Shown: positions 60,971 to 64,000 of the stretch, one piece after another
How the letters are laid out: the number at the start of each line of letters is the position of its first letter
Numbering within the stretch: position 1 is the first letter of the stretch
DNA from: Apostichopus japonicus
Lineage: Eukaryota; Echinodermata; Holothuroidea; Aspidochirotida; Stichopodidae
NCBI RefSeq assembly: GCF_037975245.1
Contig: NC_092565.1
Location: 20,706,999-20,770,998 of the forward strand
Direction: 5' to 3'
DNA: 64,000 nt
Program-made: the position numbers and the translations under genes
Notes under the pieces: model-generated
Databases searched by the model: none
The model's input: the letters and a program-made list of their open reading frames with translations, nothing else
What the model was told of the DNA's origin: nothing

Positions 60971-63064
60971 ACAGGCTTCCTATATCCACGAGAAGGTGTC
61001 ATTTTGAGTCTAAATGTATTAATTTTTGTGAACTCTAAATTCATTAAGTGTCAACAGTATTTGCAGAATTCATACAAATGAAATCTTAGAAGGATAAGAT
61101 TGGCTGGTAACCTGCTACGATGACGTCATTCATGAAAACTCAGTTCGGTTTTGCATTTAAGTTTAAAGAAACTACCAAGACAGCTCTGCATTTTTAGTAT
61201 TCAAGAACGCTGCAACCTTTTGCCACTTTCAAATATATTTCAAACTTTTATCATTATTTACAACTTTCTAACATTGTATCAGACCATGTCTGAAGGAGCA
61301 TACGGCAAGGAAAAAAACAGGAGATGGGAGGAATAGAAATCACACCGGTATTCCGCCTATGGCTTACATTTTTCGCTTAACAAAATGGATAAACTGCTAA
61401 CAAAACAAATTACCAATCGAAACAAATTTCTCCAATAGAACTGAGCCTTCTTATCCCCCCCCTCCTCTTAGCGGTAAGGGGGGGGGGGTCACTTGTTATT
61501 TGTTGTATAAATGAGAATCGCGAAATTTCAAGGGATAACATATCATGATCTACACAAAGACAATAACTGAGGTGTCTAGTTCTAGATATATAGCAGAGTA
61601 GAACCGCCAGCTAATGATCTGAGTGTGACCAGTATAACTATGCCATTTCTCTGTGTCGCCCCTACCCCGTTCCAATACGACTTCATTTTCGATGTTTGGT
61701 TGCTTGGTAAAGGATGACGAAGATTAGATGCAAGCAAAAATTATAGGCTGAGAAAAGCAAAGAGTTGATTGTAACGAATGATTTATGTCCGATTCAAGAG
61801 TGATTTGACTTCCTGTAGATGTACAGAGTCCCTCCATGATCTCCTATACAGAACGAGACTAGACACGTGGCTCAGTGAAAAACGTCTGCACACCTAGCTA
61901 TCACATGTCCACTTTTCCACCAATCGGAGTATAGTTTAATAATGCTTACTTTGCAGTACGACTACCAATGAAAATAAGGCTATCACTCCAAGTTCTAGGA
62001 AACCAGTCAGAGGCCAACAATATGCGTAAATATGTAGATATAATCATTTATTCAATACACTTGTAAAGCGTTGCTATACGCAACATATACGTTCATTATT
62101 ACATGAAAGTTGCACGATTGTGGTGGCGGATGCATAGATGTATGCCGCAGTATAACGTCAGTGATGTCACTATATAGCATCTGAGAGAAGAATGGTTTGA
62201 TTGGTTTATATGTCTTCTACATGATCACGTGGTCACAGCTCTAACTGTAAGGGGACGGGGGTTGAAAACGTGGTCAGTTTGGACGGTTTTAGTAACGTTT
62301 ATCTTCTTTAATTCGAAATCGTAGTAGATGCTCTCCTGCGTGATGAATATATAATATTTATATCAGTACGAATTCATTGATATCAAATGTGTTAACGAAA
62401 AGTCCAATATCACTCTCCTTTTCCCTCCCCTCCGCCCCCCCCCCCCCACTCCTCACCCTCCCATCACCCAGAAACAGGAATCCGACGCGGCCAATTGGCT
62501 GGTAGTCAGTTTTCTCTGGATGAAAAATAATAAGTTAAACTTTACGTATAAAAATCTCGAATTAAGCCTGTTAAGTGCATTAACTGTGAAATTGTTAAGG
62601 TGCCTGTAGGCTATAGGTATGTTAGACGTTGGATTAATCTACCAATGTAAATTTGATTTCTGGAGGACTTTAACGTCGTTTATTCCCACTTATTCCAAAT
62701 ACCTACTTTTGTGATTAACAACGGAATGCCACAATAAGCATTAAAGTCGTACCCATGTCTCGGAATTTTTCCAGAGGAAGTCTTGCCATTGAGATCGGTT
62801 ATGCATTTTGTAACCATTCAGCGAAGGGAGCCTTACGTCAGTTCAAACACAAAATGCTGCAGAGCTGTACATGGAGCTGTGAACAGTACATACAGTTTGT
62901 CCAGCGATACATTAAACACAGTACCGTTGGGTTTGTTTCAATTTTAACGTAAACGACGAGAGCCCCATCCCCGCCCCGATTCTTTCATCCCCCTATATTA
63001 AGTATCGGTTCGATGCACTTCGCAGTTAAAAGGCAAAGACTTGCGAAATGACATCAATTTCGTT
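60971..63064. other. Intergenic DNA, nothing supported
   Basis: TGACGTCA at 61121-61128; C/G tracts at about 61455-61490 and 62425-62447. A 65-codon frame (62755-62952) starts near a possible acceptor TTTTTCCAG but has no other support. Confidence 0.4.
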
Positions 63065-63198
63065 ATTTATCAATATTATTTATTTTTTGGATTATTATTA
63101 TTTATTATTTATTATTATTTATTATTATTATTTGCTTTATTATTATTTTCATTAGTGTAATTATTTTCATTAGTATTATTATTATTATTATTATTATT
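63065..63198. repeat. (ATT)n-rich microsatellite
   Basis: Interrupted TTA/ATT triplets with occasional ATTT and TTTCATTAG interruptions. Confidence 0.92.
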
Positions 63199-63392
63199 TG
63201 CGTTTAGCAGGGAAATTGACTTTCGGATATGCGTCTGTGAGAAAGGTTGCACTGAAAGAAGTTATACGTGCGCAAGACTCATCATGCTGTACACGAATTT
63301 CTAATTAACTAATTAAGAAACAAATGAACATGTCTCAATATCATATTCCATACATGACATAAACCAACATACCTAAAACATAAGCTAATCTT

Positions 63393-63412
63393 TGACGTCA
63401 CTAGTGACGTCA
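63393..63412. promoter_or_regulatory. Double CRE palindrome
   Basis: The sequence TGACGTCACTAGTGACGTCA is a perfect 20-bp palindrome made of two full cyclic-AMP response elements 12 bp apart, the site class bound by CREB/ATF bZIP proteins. No adjacent gene start is identified, so regulatory use is only a possibility. Confidence 0.4.
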
Positions 63413-64000
63413 CTATTATCATTACTATTATTATAGTACTATATATAATATATTACCTATGGTACCTAATACAAAAGCTAATCTTTTGACGCCACTTATT
63501 TCTGTAAAGGAATAACTTGCCTACATTTCAATTCAAATGAAGGTTTCTTTACAACATAAAATACCCCAGTTTATCTAATATCTAAAATTAATGTGACACA
63601 ATATAATTCTTTAGAGCATAGCGTTTATGTCTGATTCTCACTTTGAATGAGGTTTTGTTTTTGAACCTCGTGAAAAATATCCCGCTATATAGGTATATAA
63701 TATATAAAATAATTTGACACAATGTAATACTTTAGGCAAAACTTATGTCTATATATCTCAATTTAAGTGAACATTTCTGTTTCCTCTTCTAAATATATCA
63801 CTCTTTTGTTTTCGTTCTGTTGTTTCTTTCTCTCCATCTCTCTCCTCCACCTCTTACCATCTCGCTCTCTCACTCTTTTTCGCCAGTCACAGTAATTACT
63901 TAGCGTAGGCGTGCTCTATCCGTGCATGTTTAATGCAAGTCCCTGGTGAACAGACTTTTTAGCAGGTTATGGTAGGTTTGTGACCTAGAAACGTGCACAA
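63413..64000. other. Intergenic DNA, nothing supported
   Basis: AT-rich; a second AAGCTAATCTTTTGACGCCAC stretch near 63473 looks like a decayed partner of the CRE block. A CT-rich run lies at about 63795-63880. Confidence 0.35.

Noticed and set aside
62755-62952. 65-codon ORF after a TTTTTCCAG acceptor-like site
   Set aside because: No second exon, no motif, short length; chance remains likely.

Overview
The window reads as non-coding nuclear DNA of a metazoan. It is AT-rich and has long (TA)n tracts, many minisatellites, degenerate retrotransposons, hAT-type DNA transposons with 8-bp target duplications, a tRNA-like locus and exon-like islands with eukaryotic splice sites. A marine invertebrate, perhaps an echinoderm, is my guess. 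It rests on the non-vertebrate type of L1, the Penelope-type ribozyme motif and the AGGCCTA-rich texture, and it is not proven. There is no bacterial operon, no CRISPR array and no long intact gene. Most open frames here are chance frames or run through repeats.

Layout. 1-5.7 kb holds a GAA microsatellite, a 297-bp hAT MITE and a 19-21 bp minisatellite. 5.87-10.25 kb is a decayed L1-clade retrotransposon on the minus strand (copy A). It has recognisable endonuclease, reverse transcriptase and C-terminal regions, and a 1.17-kb, 27-bp-unit tandem repeat sits in the linker between endonuclease and RT. 10.3-17.9 kb is satellite-like: AT repeats, a 26-bp minisatellite of about 43 copies, a cluster of inverted repeats and a 40-bp tandem repeat. 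20.8-24.7 kb holds a second copy of the first hAT MITE in inverse orientation, then one hAT element inserted inside another, each with its own perfect 8-bp duplication. Next comes a 39-nt hammerhead-ribozyme-like motif of the stem-III-less type known from Penelope-like elements. 28.43-30.86 kb is a second, 5'-truncated L1 copy (copy B, plus strand) carrying the same 27-bp repeat at the same position.

30.9-47.4 kb is mostly unannotatable. It contains TA tracts, a tRNA-like gene at 33.56 kb with A and B boxes and a T6 terminator, a SINE-like tail, copies of a GTAC-rich dispersed repeat, a 64-65 bp minisatellite and a candidate minus-strand exon at 45.1-45.4 kb.

47.49-60.97 kb is the most unusual part. 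Arrays of TTAGTC/GACTAA motifs lie at 47.5, 56.3-56.6 and 60.7-60.97 kb. The left and middle arrays share an inverted 24-bp block (22 identical), and the two outermost ends carry the same inverted terminus TACACTGAAAA. Between them are a candidate spliced gene (48.0-50.2 kb), a 3.2-kb tandem array of 197-bp units derived from a 442-bp unit, a 1.5-kb fold-back palindrome and a candidate minus-strand terminal exon. This could be one or two large, old, unclassified DNA transposons, but the boundaries are not settled. The last 3 kb hold an ATT microsatellite and a perfect 20-bp palindrome made of two CRE sites.
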